Shown piece after piece: positions 1 through 12,345 of a stretch of 64,000 bases of DNA; within the stretch, counting starts at the first letter, position 1, and every line of letters starts with the position of its first letter. This stretch comes from Chamaea fasciata (Eukaryota > Chordata > Aves > Passeriformes > Sylviidae): NCBI GenBank assembly GCA_029207755.1, contig JARCOQ010000026.1:310001-374000 (forward strand), read 5' to 3'. The translations under genes and the position numbers were made by a program. The notes beneath the pieces are model-generated. The model saw only the letters and a program-made list of their open reading frames with translations, did no database searches and was not told the DNA's origin.

Positions 1-3000
1 CGTCTGCCTGCTCTTGGCAAGGCGGCTGGGCCAGATAAGGGAAGCGCGGCGGGGGGAGCCGGACAAAGGCTCAGCCTCATTCAGCCTGCGTGGCTGGATC
101 CAGGCTCCGGAACGGGAGCTGGAGAGAGATGCAGCGGGGACTGGGGTGGGAAGAGCTGTTTCATCCTCCAGCCCCAACATCTGGTGGGAAGAGGGGATGG
201 GAGGAGAGAATGCTGGGCGGGCTGCAGGGGTGAGCCCCAGGGCTTGGCCACATCCGGACTCCCTGGGATGGGCTGGATGAGGCTATTCCCAGCAACTGCT
301 CTTGCAAAGCACCTTCCTGGGAGCAAACAGTGCTCTAATGACATGCTTGGAGCCACTGGCACTCCAGTCCTGGTCCCTGCTTGGCCCCATCCATAGGGAC
401 CAGTTTCCCTTTGGACAAATCTGTGCTTTGTCAGGCCTGGTGCCGGCTCCCAGCTGCCATCACCAAGGCAGGGTGGTGTAGAGCAGGGCTGGGAAGTGGC
501 ATATTCCAAGGCTGGAATCACATCGGGTCTCCTGAGGGATCCCCAAAGCATGACATCCCCTCACCTCACACAGGGCTGAGGCTGGCAATGGGGTCTGGGT
601 TTGGTCCTGTGTCCCAGGGCTGTGTGGAGGTGATCCCCAGCCCTGGGACCAGCCCCACATGGGATCCACGGGGAATTGGATGAAGGTTTCTGTCCAAGCT
701 GTGTTTTGGTTTGGGGTTTCGTCATGATTTCATGGCAGGGAATTTCCGTTCGTAACCAAAGACAAGAACAAAAAAAAGGAAAAAGCCGAAACCAAAGAAA
801 AAAACCCAACCCTGCCTTGAATTTTTGCCAACAAAATGGGATGTTTCCATTCTTGTTTTGGCTTTTGGCAGCCCCAAACTGCAGCCAGTGGAAGAAAATA
901 TCCATGTGGAAACGCTGCTGGCCTCCTCCAGCAGTGCAATGGCTGGGCTGGAGCTCCTGCCCCACAGCCGTGCTGTGCTGGGGGGAGAAGGAGCATGGCC
1001 CCTCCAGAGCGTGTCACCATGCTCCCTTCCCTGTGCTCTTTGGAGAGGACATTGCCATGAGAACAGGCTTGTTGTTTTGTGGGGAGCATCGAGACAGAGC
1101 AGCCGAGCGTTTGCAAGGACACCAGTGGCATGCCGAGCTCGCGCTTCCCACTTGTCCTTGCAGCGGGTCGCTCTCTCCTCCCCAGCTGGCAGCAGAGCCA
1201 TGTTCGGCTCCAGCATGTGCTGTGCCACGCCATCCTCCCTCCGGGCATTGCCTTCCCTCCTGGCGTCACCCAGCCTCTCCCTGCTTCACCTCCCAGGTTT
1301 TGGGGGACCCTCTGTGGGGCTACAACACTGTGGATGCTGGGGAAGGGAGGAGCAGCCACTGCAATGCTTAAATGAGGTTGGGTTTTTTTCCACACATCCC
1401 CCCCTCCATCCATGCTAGGAAGAATTACAGTCGCCCAGGCATCTGTTCTGGCAGAGTCGAGCTAAAGAGCTTGTCCTGGGCTTGGCAAACCAGCCAGCGC
1501 AGCCGACAGCTTTTCCAAGGGCAGCCCTGGATGTGGAGCAGCAGGTTGACATTGCAGGGAGAGGATCCTTGTGCTGCAGACACCGGTGCTGTGCCCCTCA
1601 GCTCCTGACTGCATGGGATTTGGCAGGGAGTTCTGCAGGCAGGATGCTGCAAACCCCCTTCCCAAAAAGCAGCATTCTACAGCAGGTCTTTGTTTGGAGC
1701 CAGGAAGAGGGCAGATGGTGCCAGAACATCCCAGGGTCCTCATCCCTGCACAGAGAGGACAGCAAGTGTCACCCTGCAAGGGACTACCACCAAAAAAAAC
1801 CCCTGCTAATTTCTCCTTGAAGCTGGAGAGGCTCCTCTGTGTCCCCAGGCTGTGCAGCATCCCCTTCACTGCTGCCTCTCCCAATTGGCCACCCCATGGT
1901 TGTCACCCCCAGTCCTCCAGAACACCATGGACGGGTGCAGTGGTGGCACCAGGAGACACCACGAGCAGGGCTGCCCCCTGTGCCCGCAGCACCGTGCACG
2001 GGCCATATCTGTGCCCTGTGCCGTCAGCAGTCGAGGCAGGGGGAGGCGAGTTGGAGAGGCTTGGCAGGGAGGTGTGGGAGCCCTGCCGGAACACTGGGCT
2101 CGGAGCTGGAGCGTGTCAGGCACAGATGGGATCGTTAGTGGTGGTAAAAATTATCCAGCCCCTCTTAAAAACCCAGGCGCAGCAATCTGACCCCACAGCT
2201 CCAGTGGTGGCAATTCCCACCCGAGCGGTGTCAGTGTTTGCTTCCCCTGCCATCACCATCCATCCCTGGGATCTGGGGCCGCAGCTGCCCATCACACGCC
2301 ACATGTTCCCAACGCCCGGGCCCCTCTGCGGTGCCAGGATGAGGGGTCTCTCCCTCTTCCTGCCCCAGGGACGAGCGCCCTGACCCAACACGCAGCCCAG
2401 TGCCACGGCTGCTGGGCAAGCCCCGTCCTTGCGGGTGGTCCCACCCTTTGTGCCGTTTCCTAGTTCTTTTTTAACGCGCCCAGGTCTCCTGTTTGCTTTT
2501 TTAACTACAGTAACCACAAGAGGGAAGTTTCAGAGCAGCACAAGCCCGTCTCCACGAGGAAGGGAGAGCCGCCGCCACCGCTCTGTGCCCGTCACCGCAG
2601 CACCGTGCCCGGGGGCTTCGCCGCCATGGTCCAGCGGCGGGTGGCTGCTGTGCTTTCCATCCCCCTCTTCCTGCCGCTCATCCCCAGCTCCTTTTCTCTT
2701 GGAAGTGAGGAATTTGAGGCTGGTCTGGCGTTGCCAAAGGGCCTCAGGCCCCCCCAGCGCCGATCGATCGCTCTGCGCGCTCCTGCTCCCTGTTTTTTCT
2801 GTTTGTTTGCAGCCGCTTGAGGGCTCTTGTGATGAATCCAGCCTGGACAGCATTCAACAACAGCTGAAACGCAGCCCGGGGTGGGGGTGGGAGTGAGAGG
2901 GCAGTGGGGCCGGCCCACACTGGAATGCGAAATGGGGCAGCGAGCGGTGCTGGGACGGCAGGATGGGATTGCGCCAGATCCCACTCCGGGGCTGCGGAGG

Positions 3001-3599
3001 GACAGGGAGCACCGCTGGCACCGCCCCAGAACTGTGGCTGCTGTGGGTTGGCAGCGTGGGGACCTGCTCGGTGGAGCGGGGTGAGCATTTGGGGCGTCCC
3101 CCTGTGCCTCCCTGCTGCCCATGGCTGCCGCCGAGACCTGGGCACAGGGAGAAGGGCTGGTTCCACTGCTTGGGCTGCAGGGTCACAGCTGCAAGGGGCC
3201 GGGGGTCTGTGCCGCCCACCCCACCGTGCCACGTGCCCTGTCCATCGCCGAGCATCCACAGGGACTGGCTACCCGGCCTACCTGCCACCACTGTAAAATG
3301 GCGGATTTCAATTAAAAAAGAAACATCCCCCAAAACCCCAGGGCAAGGAAGGGGTGAGCACCGCCCTGTGCCCCCAGCCTGCTGCTGCCAGCTTTGCCAG
3401 GGGGGGCACGGCAGCAAAGTGGGGCGCACAGGCACACGGGGGGCTCGGGAGGGGTACCAGAGCCTCGGAGGCAATCTTGTGCCGCGCCAGGGCAGTGCTG
3501 GTTGGCGTGGCCGCCGTGGTGCTCGGTGCCGGGTTTGGCTGCGATTTTGCAGCTGTGGCTCCGGGAGGGAGCAGGATGCGGCTGCGCCGGCGTGCGAGG

Positions 3600-3700
3600 G
3601 TGCGCGCAGGCGGGAGGGATAATTAGTTCCTACTATAGCACTTCTCAGTCAAAGTGCTTTTTAAAAGCCTCCATTCATTAGTCTTCACGGCTCCCCCGAG
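3600..3700. promoter_or_regulatory. Candidate conserved non-coding element
   Basis: This is an abrupt island of mixed-composition sequence inside very GC-rich DNA. It contains homeodomain-type TAATTAG, a CTATAGCAC motif, TCAGTCAAAG and CATTCATTAG. It has no repeat structure and no coding frame. In compact avian loci, blocks that resist the local GC drift are often conserved enhancers. That reading is inference; no alignment was possible. Confidence 0.25.
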
Positions 3701-5461
3701 GTGTCGTGTCCTGGTTCTCTTCCCCCCTCCATCTCCCCACCTTCCCTGGAGCAATTGGGGATCCTGAGCTGGGGAAGGGGAGGATGATGTTGCTGTCGCG
3801 GCTGGGTCCTTGTAAAACCCTCAAATGGGGTGTCAGTAGTGGGGACACTCAGTGTCCCCTGCCCCAGTGGGGCTGGTGGGGTGTTGTGGCCACGTGTGCA
3901 TTGTTGGGAAGTTTCCATGGAGGCTGAGCTGTGCCATGGTTGGAGCACCAGGGAAGAGAGTGGGGTAGCAGGGAAGGGCTGTGGGTCCAGTGGGTGCCAC
4001 TGCCAACTTGCCACCCTCACCAGCGTGCCAGGGAGCAACGTGGCGGTCCCAGTTCCCAAATTAGCCAGTGTGTGCCGGGCTCCCAGGGGTCACCAGGTAG
4101 AAGGACGGAGAGTGCTGGAAGATGCCAGGGGGTGCCCCCAGACCTGAGCATCACATGGGTGCAGGTGTGGGGGGTACCCAGGCATGTGCCCTGGTGAGGC
4201 GGCGAGGCCGGAGGGGCACAGAGGCGGGCAGGCTGGCAGTGGGCCTCCGCTGCAAACCCTAACCTTATTTTCCCAGGTCCGACGCCAGTTTCCATGGAAA
4301 CAGCCAGGAGCAGAAACGGGAACCAGAATCCAGAAATGTGAAGCTTTGAGCTCCAGTTCGCCTTCCTGGATTCCTGCTCCCCGTGACCCCAGCTGGGTGC
4401 TGGCACCCACACTGCTCCCACTGTGTGTCGGGGTGCAGGGCTGCCCCGCCTGGGCAGCCCCTGGGGTCGGGGTGCTCCTCTGTCCGTGCACACTGCAGCA
4501 TCCGTGGGCATGGTGTGTGGGGATGGGCACGGTGTCCCAGCAGGGCTGTGCAGGGGCTGCTGTGGGAACGGGCAGGGACATTGCTGGCAGGGGTCGTTGC
4601 TGGCAGCCCCACGTAGTGACCAGTCCAAACAACACCTGCACACATCTGTGTGTCAAGGTGGTGCACGGGTCGGTGTGATGCTCTTGCACGCACATGTGCT
4701 TTATAGGTGTAATGGGGGTATAGGCACAGTGTGGATCAATATATGGTCTCTATGTTACTGGTTAGGACTGGGAAAACCCCGGTCCTGGGTTGTTTACCTG
4801 TCCTGGTGTCTCCATCCCCAGGATGCAGAGGGGACAGGGGACCCCACAGCCTGGAGAGGGGCAGCACCAGCTGTCATTGCATGCAGGGGCCTGGGTGCTA
4901 CCGCAGTTCTGGGTGTAAGTGTGTGACTCAGGGGGAGCCCTGCTCAGCCTCCTGGGGCTGGGAGCCCCTGGACTCCTCTGGGCAGCTCCTGGCAAATTGG
5001 AGCCTCATGGGACACATCTGTGTCCTGCAAAGCCAAGCTCTGAGCTCTGTGCTGTGTCCAACCATCCAACCCGTGCCATGTGACGCTGATCTATCCTGCA
5101 CCTTCCCTGCTGCCCACTGGCCTCCTGCAGTCCCTCGGGTGTGCACTGAGATGTCCCATTCCTTTGTGAGCTTGTAGCAGCCAGCCTCAGTGTCCACAGC
5201 GTGGGACATCGGTGTCCCCCGGCACCTCCTGGCCAGTGACAGGGATTGCTCGGTGCCATCCCAGTGCCAGCTGGCCCCATCCTGCCCGCAGCACCCCGCT
5301 GCTCCCCACATGCCCATTTCACCGAGGTGCCAGCAGGCTGGGACACACCGGAACAGCTCGTGGCTACCAGGTTCCATCCCCATCGCCGTGCCACACCTTG
5401 GGGGCGACGGTGGCACTGCCACAACGCCTGTCCCCCCTCGGTGGCGTGGAGCCACGGGCGC

Positions 5462-5780
5462 GAGCGCTCCGCAATACATCATTTACCGACGGACAGGTAT
5501 TAAGATACATTATGGATAACTCACAGAGAGAGACGCTATTAATAATACAGACACATACAGAGGGAAGAAAGTGCACACTTGATTTCCATGTTGCTACCAG
5601 GAGTTGTGAGGCTGGCTCTGGCTGCCTCTTCCCACACGTGACTGCAACACAGTGGGTAGCTGACAGCCCAGAGAGCCTGGCTTGGGGCCAGGAAAAAGCA
5701 GAAAACACAATGTCTGTGCATATCCTCTCTCTTAAAATAACACTCCAACACCGTCTGAGACGAATTAAAATAAGATCAGG
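5462..5780. promoter_or_regulatory. Candidate conserved non-coding element
   Basis: About 320 bp of AT-richer, non-repetitive sequence is flanked by GC-rich DNA. It includes ATACATCATTTACC, an AATACAT/ATACATTATGG pair, CTATTAATAATACAG and AATTAAAATAAGATCAG. It has no open frame worth calling. It looks like an enhancer-type block in an AHDC1 5' intron. This is inference only. Confidence 0.3.
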
Positions 5781-6170
5781 AGCGGTCTCGCGAAGAGAGG
5801 AAGACGAAGAGGGAAAAGCCAAGCAGGGGAATGGCCGGAGCCGGGAGGCTTCAGCCCTTGGTGCAGATGGGGAGGGGGTGTTTTGCAGGGTTAGAGTTGA
5901 AAATAATTGAAGGGGAAAAAAAAAAAAAACAACCAAAGGAGAAAGAGAAGGCGAAGAGGGAGAAGTAAATCCCGTTTTTGGGAGGGGAGCGATGGCGGCG
6001 GTGCTGGCTGTCCGGCACATGGCTGTCCTTTGGAGGGGAGCCGGGCAGGGCGGGGGATGCGAGCGCAGGCTGCATGATGGAGAGCATCAGGAATTTCCTG
6101 CAGCTGAGGAACACACCAAATACCAGAATGCAAGAGCGAGCGGAGGAGAGCAGGGTGCCGGGAGGGAATG

Positions 6171-6200
6171 GGGAGGAGGAGGAGGAGGAGGAGGGGGGAT
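6171..6200 (+). repeat. (GGA)n microsatellite
   Basis: A run of GGA trinucleotides (about nine near-perfect units), purine-only on the + strand. Confidence 0.85.
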
Positions 6201-8988
6201 GCAGAGGGCTGGAAATAACCGGCGGGGAGAGCAGTGAGGGCAGGGGGCAGCGTGTGGGGGTGACCTGGGGCTTTGGGGCTTTTCCCAGCTGTTTTCATGG
6301 ATTTTTTTTTTTTCCTGCTTTTTTACACCCCATGGTGCCTCATGTGCCTGAACGGGGGTTTGGGGTATTCGGGGAGTTTTATGTCTTCCCTCCCCATTCC
6401 TTCTCCCTGGTTATCTGTGATCAGTGATAGCTAGACACAGGGGTCCCAGAGACGCCTGCCTGACCCCTGAGGCAGGATCCTGGCTCAGGGAGCCAAGAGC
6501 AGCCTGGGGAGTGAGCACATCCCTGCAGAACGGTGTCCCTGGAGGGCGGGGGCCCTTTGAGGGGACCCTCCGTGTAGGCAGCGAGGTCAAAGGCTGCCCC
6601 AGGAACCTCGGCGTCACCTCCCACACGTGCAGCGAGTTTGCCAGGCTCTCTATCTGACCATGCTCCAGCTTTTCCCTGGGCCAGGCTGGGTTAAACACAA
6701 CCCGAGCCTCCTGAGGCTGGTCTTGCATCCAGGTGCAGCCCGACCTCTCCCTCCTCCTCCTCGGCCACCCCTAGCTTCCCCCTGCATCCCGCTCCTGGCT
6801 GCATCCAGCCCCGGCTCCCCCGGGGATGCTGGGGGGCCGGAGGGGAGGGGGGATCAGAGGGGGCATCTTGCAGAGCCGGATCCAGGTAGCCAGAAGGTCG
6901 CACTGAAAATCTGGAAGTGGAGTTTGGAGCTCAGCAGAGCGATGAAATCCGTCTGGCTTTAGGGCAGAGAGGAGGAGGAAGAAGGTGGAAGATTCAGGGC
7001 AGGGGGCAAGGAGAAGAGGGGCTGTGTCCCCCCATCCTGGGGTGCGGGGTATCCCCGGGTTAGCGCCGTGTCCCAGCTGGGTCTGTGCCAAGCATCAATG
7101 CAGAGCAGACTGGGGATATCTGGGAGACTGAGGGTGATGAAGAGGAGATGAAAGAGCCCGAGCGAGCGCTGGAGCCCATCCCGCCGATGCCGGAGGCTTT
7201 GCAGCCCCTCACCTCCCGTTTCCACCGATCCAGACCACGGAGTCCGTGCCATCCCGGGGTGAGCGGTGACCCACACCTGCCAGGGCCACCCGGGACCGGG
7301 ATGCTGGGAAAGGGCCGAGCTCATTAGCAGTTTCCAACCTCCCTGCACGGGGGGTCAGGGACCAGCAGCCGCGGGCACGGGGAGAGGCTGGAGGGGCTTT
7401 GTGTGGGCTGGTGGCCCCCATCATCCGGCTCAATGGACCCCGGGAGCCTTTCCAGTTCCTGGGGGTCCGGGAATTGCCAGAAGGGGATGTGACAGGAGAG
7501 TGCAGAGGGTCTCCCCCCACCCAGTGCTGCACCCGCTGTGTTTGTTCCTTCCCCTCCCTGCCTGATCACCCCATTGCCTTGACTGCAGACCACGATCCTT
7601 GTTCTGGGTGCAGGGGCGTGCCCGTCCCGTGCCCCTGCCCTGTCCCTCCCTGCCCGCATGGAGCAGGGTCGTGCCAGGAATCCCTCCAGCATCCCTTTGA
7701 TCTCCAGCCTGGAGGGGTGAGAGGGGACCCTGCTGAGGTGCAGAGAGACAGGACTGCAGCCCGGGGAGGGGGTCTGGCAGCCCGGGACCCCTCCCTGGGC
7801 AATGAACCTGGGGACAAGGGGCTGTCGTGCCCAGTGTCAACCTGCCTGGGCGGGAGATGCAAAGCCTGTGCTCCCCCAGCGTTGGGCCTTTTCTTCTTAG
7901 GCATCAGCTAATTGCCCTCTCTGCAACTGGGGGGGGAATCCTTTCCCCAGATGTGTCCCCCAAATCTTCCAGTTGTGCCTGTCTGGCACAGGGCAGAGGC
8001 CCCCATCATTTTGGGTGGGTGCTCACAGGGGTCGTGGCACCTTTGCTCGCACCACTGGGTCCAGGGTTGGAGCCCAGGGGCTCCAGGTCTGCCCTGGCAG
8101 GGGACACTCAGGGTGCTGGTACCTCAGGATGGGGACAAGGTGGCGTTTCACCTCCCAGCAGATCGCAGGGTGCCCCACTCCCCCATCTGCCCCTGCCCAG
8201 GCTGCCCCCCACTCCCTGCACATGCCTTTGCGCGGGGGCTGGAGGCAGGCACTGGGGGGGGTGGGAATACTGGCTGGAGCGAGTCTGAACCTGGCATCTG
8301 TCGAATGTCACCTTACCCAGACAGTCTGTGCTTCCCTGTCTCCATATCAACCGTTCTGCTCCAGCCACCTGCGGGGGGGTGGCAGGGAGCGTCTTTGGGA
8401 GGAGGAGATCTCGCGGCTCCCCTCACTCCCTGCAGCCTCCCTTCCCCTCCCTTCCCTTCCCTGCTGCCCCCCGGATGCCAGACCCGGGGCTATAAATCGT
8501 GGGCGATGCCCCTGCAGCCTGGGGCTGGGGGTGACCCCGGCGCTGACGGCTTCGTGACCCCACATCGCACTGTCTGGCTCCCCCGTGCCTCAGTTTCCCC
8601 TCCCCGGTGCAGCTGTGGCGCAGAAGGGAGGCTGGGGCTTGTTCCACCCCAGCTGCAGCGGTGAGGGCCTCTTCCAAGAGCTCGGCATTTTTCCCTGGAC
8701 TTGTCCCTCTTCCCTGCGACCAGATGTTCTCACCCTCCTCCCTGCAGCAGGGTCCCGGCCAGAGGCGGGACAGCGGCCGCCTCCCCGCACCTGGACAGCC
8801 GCTGGGGGCAGGGGACAGGGGACACTTCGTAGCGTCCTCCCGTGGCTGTGTCCCAGCTCCCAGGGGTCCCTAGTATCAATCCTTCCCGCCCCAGCTGAGT
8901 TGTGGCAGCGCCAAAGGCAGCGGGGAGCTGAGCCCAGTGTGGGGCAGTGTGTGGGGCGTGGGGTGGTGGCGTCAGGGCTCGGTGTGGG

Positions 8989-9385
8989 GATGCTGGAGCC
9001 TTTTGAGGGGTGCTGCAATGGTTGGGGATACGGTGGAGTATCTGAGGAGATTTTGGGGTACTCGGGGGGATGCTGGAGCTTTTGGGGTGAGGATGCTGGA
9101 ACGTTTGGGCAGCTGCTAGAGCATTTACAGAGACACTGCAGCCTTTGTTGTGGGGGTGCTGGACTATTTTGGGGGATGCTGGGACATTGGAGGGATGTCG
9201 GAGTACTTGGGGTGGGGATACTGGACTATTGGATGGATGCTGGAGGACTTGGAGAAATGCTGGAGCATTAAGGAGACTGCTGGAACATTTGGAGCATGGG
9301 GGCAGTGCTGGAGCATTTTAGGGGGTGCTGGAGCACTTGGGGAGGTGTTGGAGGATGTGGGGAGATGCTGGAGCACTGAGGTCAG
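8989..9385 (+). repeat. Degenerate minisatellite, 'GATGCTGGAGCA' family
   Basis: The motif GATGCTGGAGCA plus a G/T-rich spacer recurs many times, with units of roughly 25-35 bp. It degenerates into GATGCTGGAACGT, GGTGCTGGACTAT and GATGCTGGGACAT. Every frame reads through it as low-complexity peptide, so the open frames here are artefacts of the repeat. Confidence 0.8.
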
Positions 9386-9859
9386 GGCCGGGCAGCTGTG
9401 GGCATGCAGAGCCCTCGCGGGTGCCTGGCGTGTGCCGAGACACGGGATGGGATGCTGGGATGTGTGGACGTCACTTTGTCACTTGTGGGGCCCCGTGGGT
9501 GCTGCCCACGGTCGGGGTGCCTCGGGAAGGCTCGGGCCACGCAGCAGGCGGGGCGGACACACAGACAGCCGAGGATGGACACAAGCACCGCTCCCTCCTC
9601 TCCCAACCATGCGCAGCGGCTCCTGCGAGTGTGTAATTTCACCACAGTGCCTAAACGAGGGACAGAAGTAAATTGACCTTTTCACCCGTTTTCCTACCAG
9701 GGGGATTATAGCCTGTTTCCTGTTAAATCTCTCCAAGAACTGGCTCCATCCTGCTCATGGAGTGGGGCGGGGAGGGGGGGGACAGACACCCACCCAAAGT
9801 GGGGGCTTTAATTTCCCTCCTCATCCCCCTGCACCGTGCCTTTTCCACCCCATCCCATC

Positions 9860-10160
9860 GCTCCACCACCTCTCATCTCATTAAAGTCTTCGGGGTGATT
9901 TCACCAACCCCGGGCAAAACCAACGTGGAAAAAATTGCTGGGAGGAAGGAACCGAAGGCGGAGAGTGATAAATATTGAAAGGGTGGGATTTCGATGTAGG
10001 CTGCAACAGCTGTGCCGGTTACAGTGTCACACTATCTCTCCACAGGTTTACTGACCCATTTCCATTCACAGGGCTGCCAGTATCTTAGCAACTGCAACAG
10101 TCCCCCAAGAACAGGCATATTGCCTGCTATTAGTGACTGCTGCAACTGTGTCAAGGTTAG
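9860..10160. promoter_or_regulatory. Candidate conserved non-coding element
   Basis: A non-repetitive, mixed-composition block lies between the 9-kb minisatellite and the 10-kb triplication. It includes CTCATTAAAG, GATAAATATTG, CTTAGCAACTGC and TGCTATTAGTGACTGC. It has no coding signal. I suggest a preserved regulatory block from composition alone. Confidence 0.25.
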
Positions 10161-10189
10161 CTCTCTCCCTCCAAGCCCTGCCGGGTTTG

Positions 10190-11290
10190 TTTTTTGCCCA
10201 AAGCCAGCACAGTCTGTTCGGTGACATGTCCCCCGGCAACCATCCTGGGTGTTGGGTGTTTATCTCTGCCATGGAAAATGCCGGCGGGGCTGGGGTGGTT
10301 GGTGGGATGGTTGGGATGGGTGGGTGATGGATGGGATGAGGGTTTAGGTGATCGGATGGTTCAGGACGTGGGTTGGGGTGGTGGGATGGAGCAGGATGCA
10401 GGGTAGGGTGTGCTGGGGGATGCTGTAGGGTGTTGGTGATGGGGTGGGGTGCACAGTGTGTCCCCAAAAATAGGACCGTTGACATCTGGTTGGGTGTCAC
10501 TGTCACCCCTGTGCAACTCTGAGCCCTGGGAACCTGGAGAGGGTTGGGGGCTGCACTGATCCCATTTGGATGCTGGGTGCTCATCCTTTCCATGAAAACT
10601 GTCAGCAGGGCTGGAGTGGCTGCGGGATGGTGATGGATGGGATGTGGAGTTGTGTGGTGGGATGGTGCAGGATGCAGGATTAGGTGGTGGGATGAAGAAG
10701 GATGCAGGGTTGGGTAGTGTGAGGGAGTGGAATGCACTTTGGCTGGTAGGATGGATGAGGCTGCACTGCTGGATGGTGGGATAAGAGCAGGAGGTGGGGC
10801 TGCGTGTGCTGGGAGATTCTGCAGGTGTTCAGGATGGTGTGGGGTATGTAATGCAACCCTCAAAACGGGAGTGTTGTCATCCAGCTGGGTGTCACCGTCA
10901 CCCCTGTGCAGCACCGAGCCCCAGGAAGTCACTGGAGGGGGTTGGGGGCTGCACTGATCCTGCTTGGGGTGTCACCCTGCCAGGTTTGCTTTACACCCAA
11001 AGCCAACATGGGCTGTTTGGTGACATTCCCCCAGCAACTGTCCTGAGTGATGGGTGTTCATCCCTGCCGTGGAAAATGATGGATGGGATGTGGGGTGGGG
11101 TGGTGGGATGGATGGGATGGTGGAGCTCAGCATGCTGGGGAATGCTGCAGGGTGTTGGGGATGGTGTGGGTGTGCAGTGTGTCCCCAAAAATAGGAGTCT
11201 TGTCATCCACCTGAGTGTCAGCATCATCCCAGCCTGGGCAAGTCACCCAGAGGGGATTGGGGCCTGCACTGATCCCACTTGGGTGTCACA
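10190..11290 (+). repeat. Three diverged tandem copies of a ~330-400 bp complex unit
   Basis: Two anchors recur in order. Anchor A (AAAGCCA...GTTCGGTGACAT / GTTTGGTGACAT followed by CCATGGAAAATG) occurs at about 10200 and 10998, with a partial copy at 10560. Anchor B (CCCCAAAAATAGGA then TTG(A/T)CATC, ending in GGGGCTGCACTGATCC or similar) occurs at about 10458, 10853 and 11180. Between the anchors the copies carry a GGTGGGATGGAT-type simple repeat of differing length, which explains the unequal spacing. This is a segmental tandem duplication with an embedded microsatellite. Long frames on the minus strand rich in His/Pro come from it and are not genes. Confidence 0.7.
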
Positions 11291-11824
11291 AACTAGATTG
11301 GCCTCATCCTGTGCCCCCAGGGGCTCAGGACTTGGCTGGGCATGGGCAGGGGATGGCGCATGTCCCTGGGGGTCGGTGGCACCAGGGGCTTGGAGGACAG
11401 GACACCTCTGTCCAGGTGCCAGCACACACCAGGCTGGGACAGCAGTGCCACATGGGTGACTTCCACTGTCACCATCTCTGTTCCCGCAGCACCTGGCCCT
11501 GAGGGGAGGAGCAAGTGAGAGAAGGGACTTGTGGTCCCTCGGTGTCCCCAGAAAAAGTGCGATATTGGGGTGACTGAACCCACCCAGCAGGGAGAGGGCG
11601 AGCAGCTGCTGCATCCCCAAAACACCCCACGCAGGGAGGGAAACTGAGGCAGGGGGCCCTACCGCGGCAGGCAGAGCCCCCCTCCCGCAGCCCCGGGGGC
11701 GGAGGAGCAGAGGGTGGCTGCTGGGGCGGGCAGGGTGCGTCCCCACTCCCCCATCCCAGCCACCTTCCCCCGGCAGCGCTGCAGACAGCAGGCTCCACAC
11801 CGGCACGGCCGCGGGGACGGCTGC

Positions 11825-11935
11825 GAGGGAAGCCACAAAAATGATTTAAGGGGCTGGCGGGATTGATTTATTAAGAACAATTAAAAGCGCTAAATACGCT
11901 TAGCTCAGCCAGACACCGAGCAGGGAGCCTGGGGG
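11825..11935. promoter_or_regulatory. Candidate conserved non-coding element
   Basis: This block is AT-rich compared with its flanks. It contains AAAATGATTTAAGG, GATTGATTTATTAAGAAC, AATTAAAAGCGCTAAATACG and CTTAGCTCAGCC. It is homeodomain and forkhead-like in content, non-coding and non-repetitive. The function is inferred from composition only. Confidence 0.3.
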
Positions 11936-12084
11936 GGAGAGACCTGTCTGCCGGATCCGGAGGGCGCGGCTGGCAGCAGGATACTGGTGGCACTGCTGGG
12001 GGGACGGGGCTGGGCTGGGGCAGCTGGGGAAGGAGAGGGGTGCTGATGGAAAGGCAGTGGAATGGGGTGCAGCACCCTGGGGCT

Positions 12085-12345
12085 GGATTTGCATCCAGGG
12101 TGGATTTGGGCCCAGGGATGACTTTGCATCTAGGGATAAATTATCATTCCGGGGTGGATTTTCACCCAGGTGTGCGTTTGCACCCTGTTGTGGGATGGAT
12201 TTGCACCCAGGGATGGGTTTGTAGCTAGGGGTGTGTTTGTATCTGGCGATGGGTTTGTATCCAGGGGAGGCGTTCACCCAGCTATGGGTTCGCACCCTGC
12301 AGTGGGATGAATTTGCACCCAGGGGAGTGTTTGCACCCCAGCTGG
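12085..12345 (+). repeat. Degenerate ~20-25 bp minisatellite
   Basis: Imperfect units of the type GGATGGATTTGCACCCAGGG recur about ten times, with variants TGTTTGTATCTGG and GGTTTGTAGCTAG. Frames through it are low-complexity. Confidence 0.75.

Noticed and set aside
10066..10932. 288-codon His/Pro-rich frame on the - strand
   Set aside because: It is a translation of the 10-kb triplicated repeat and its ATGGGATGG-type simple repeats.
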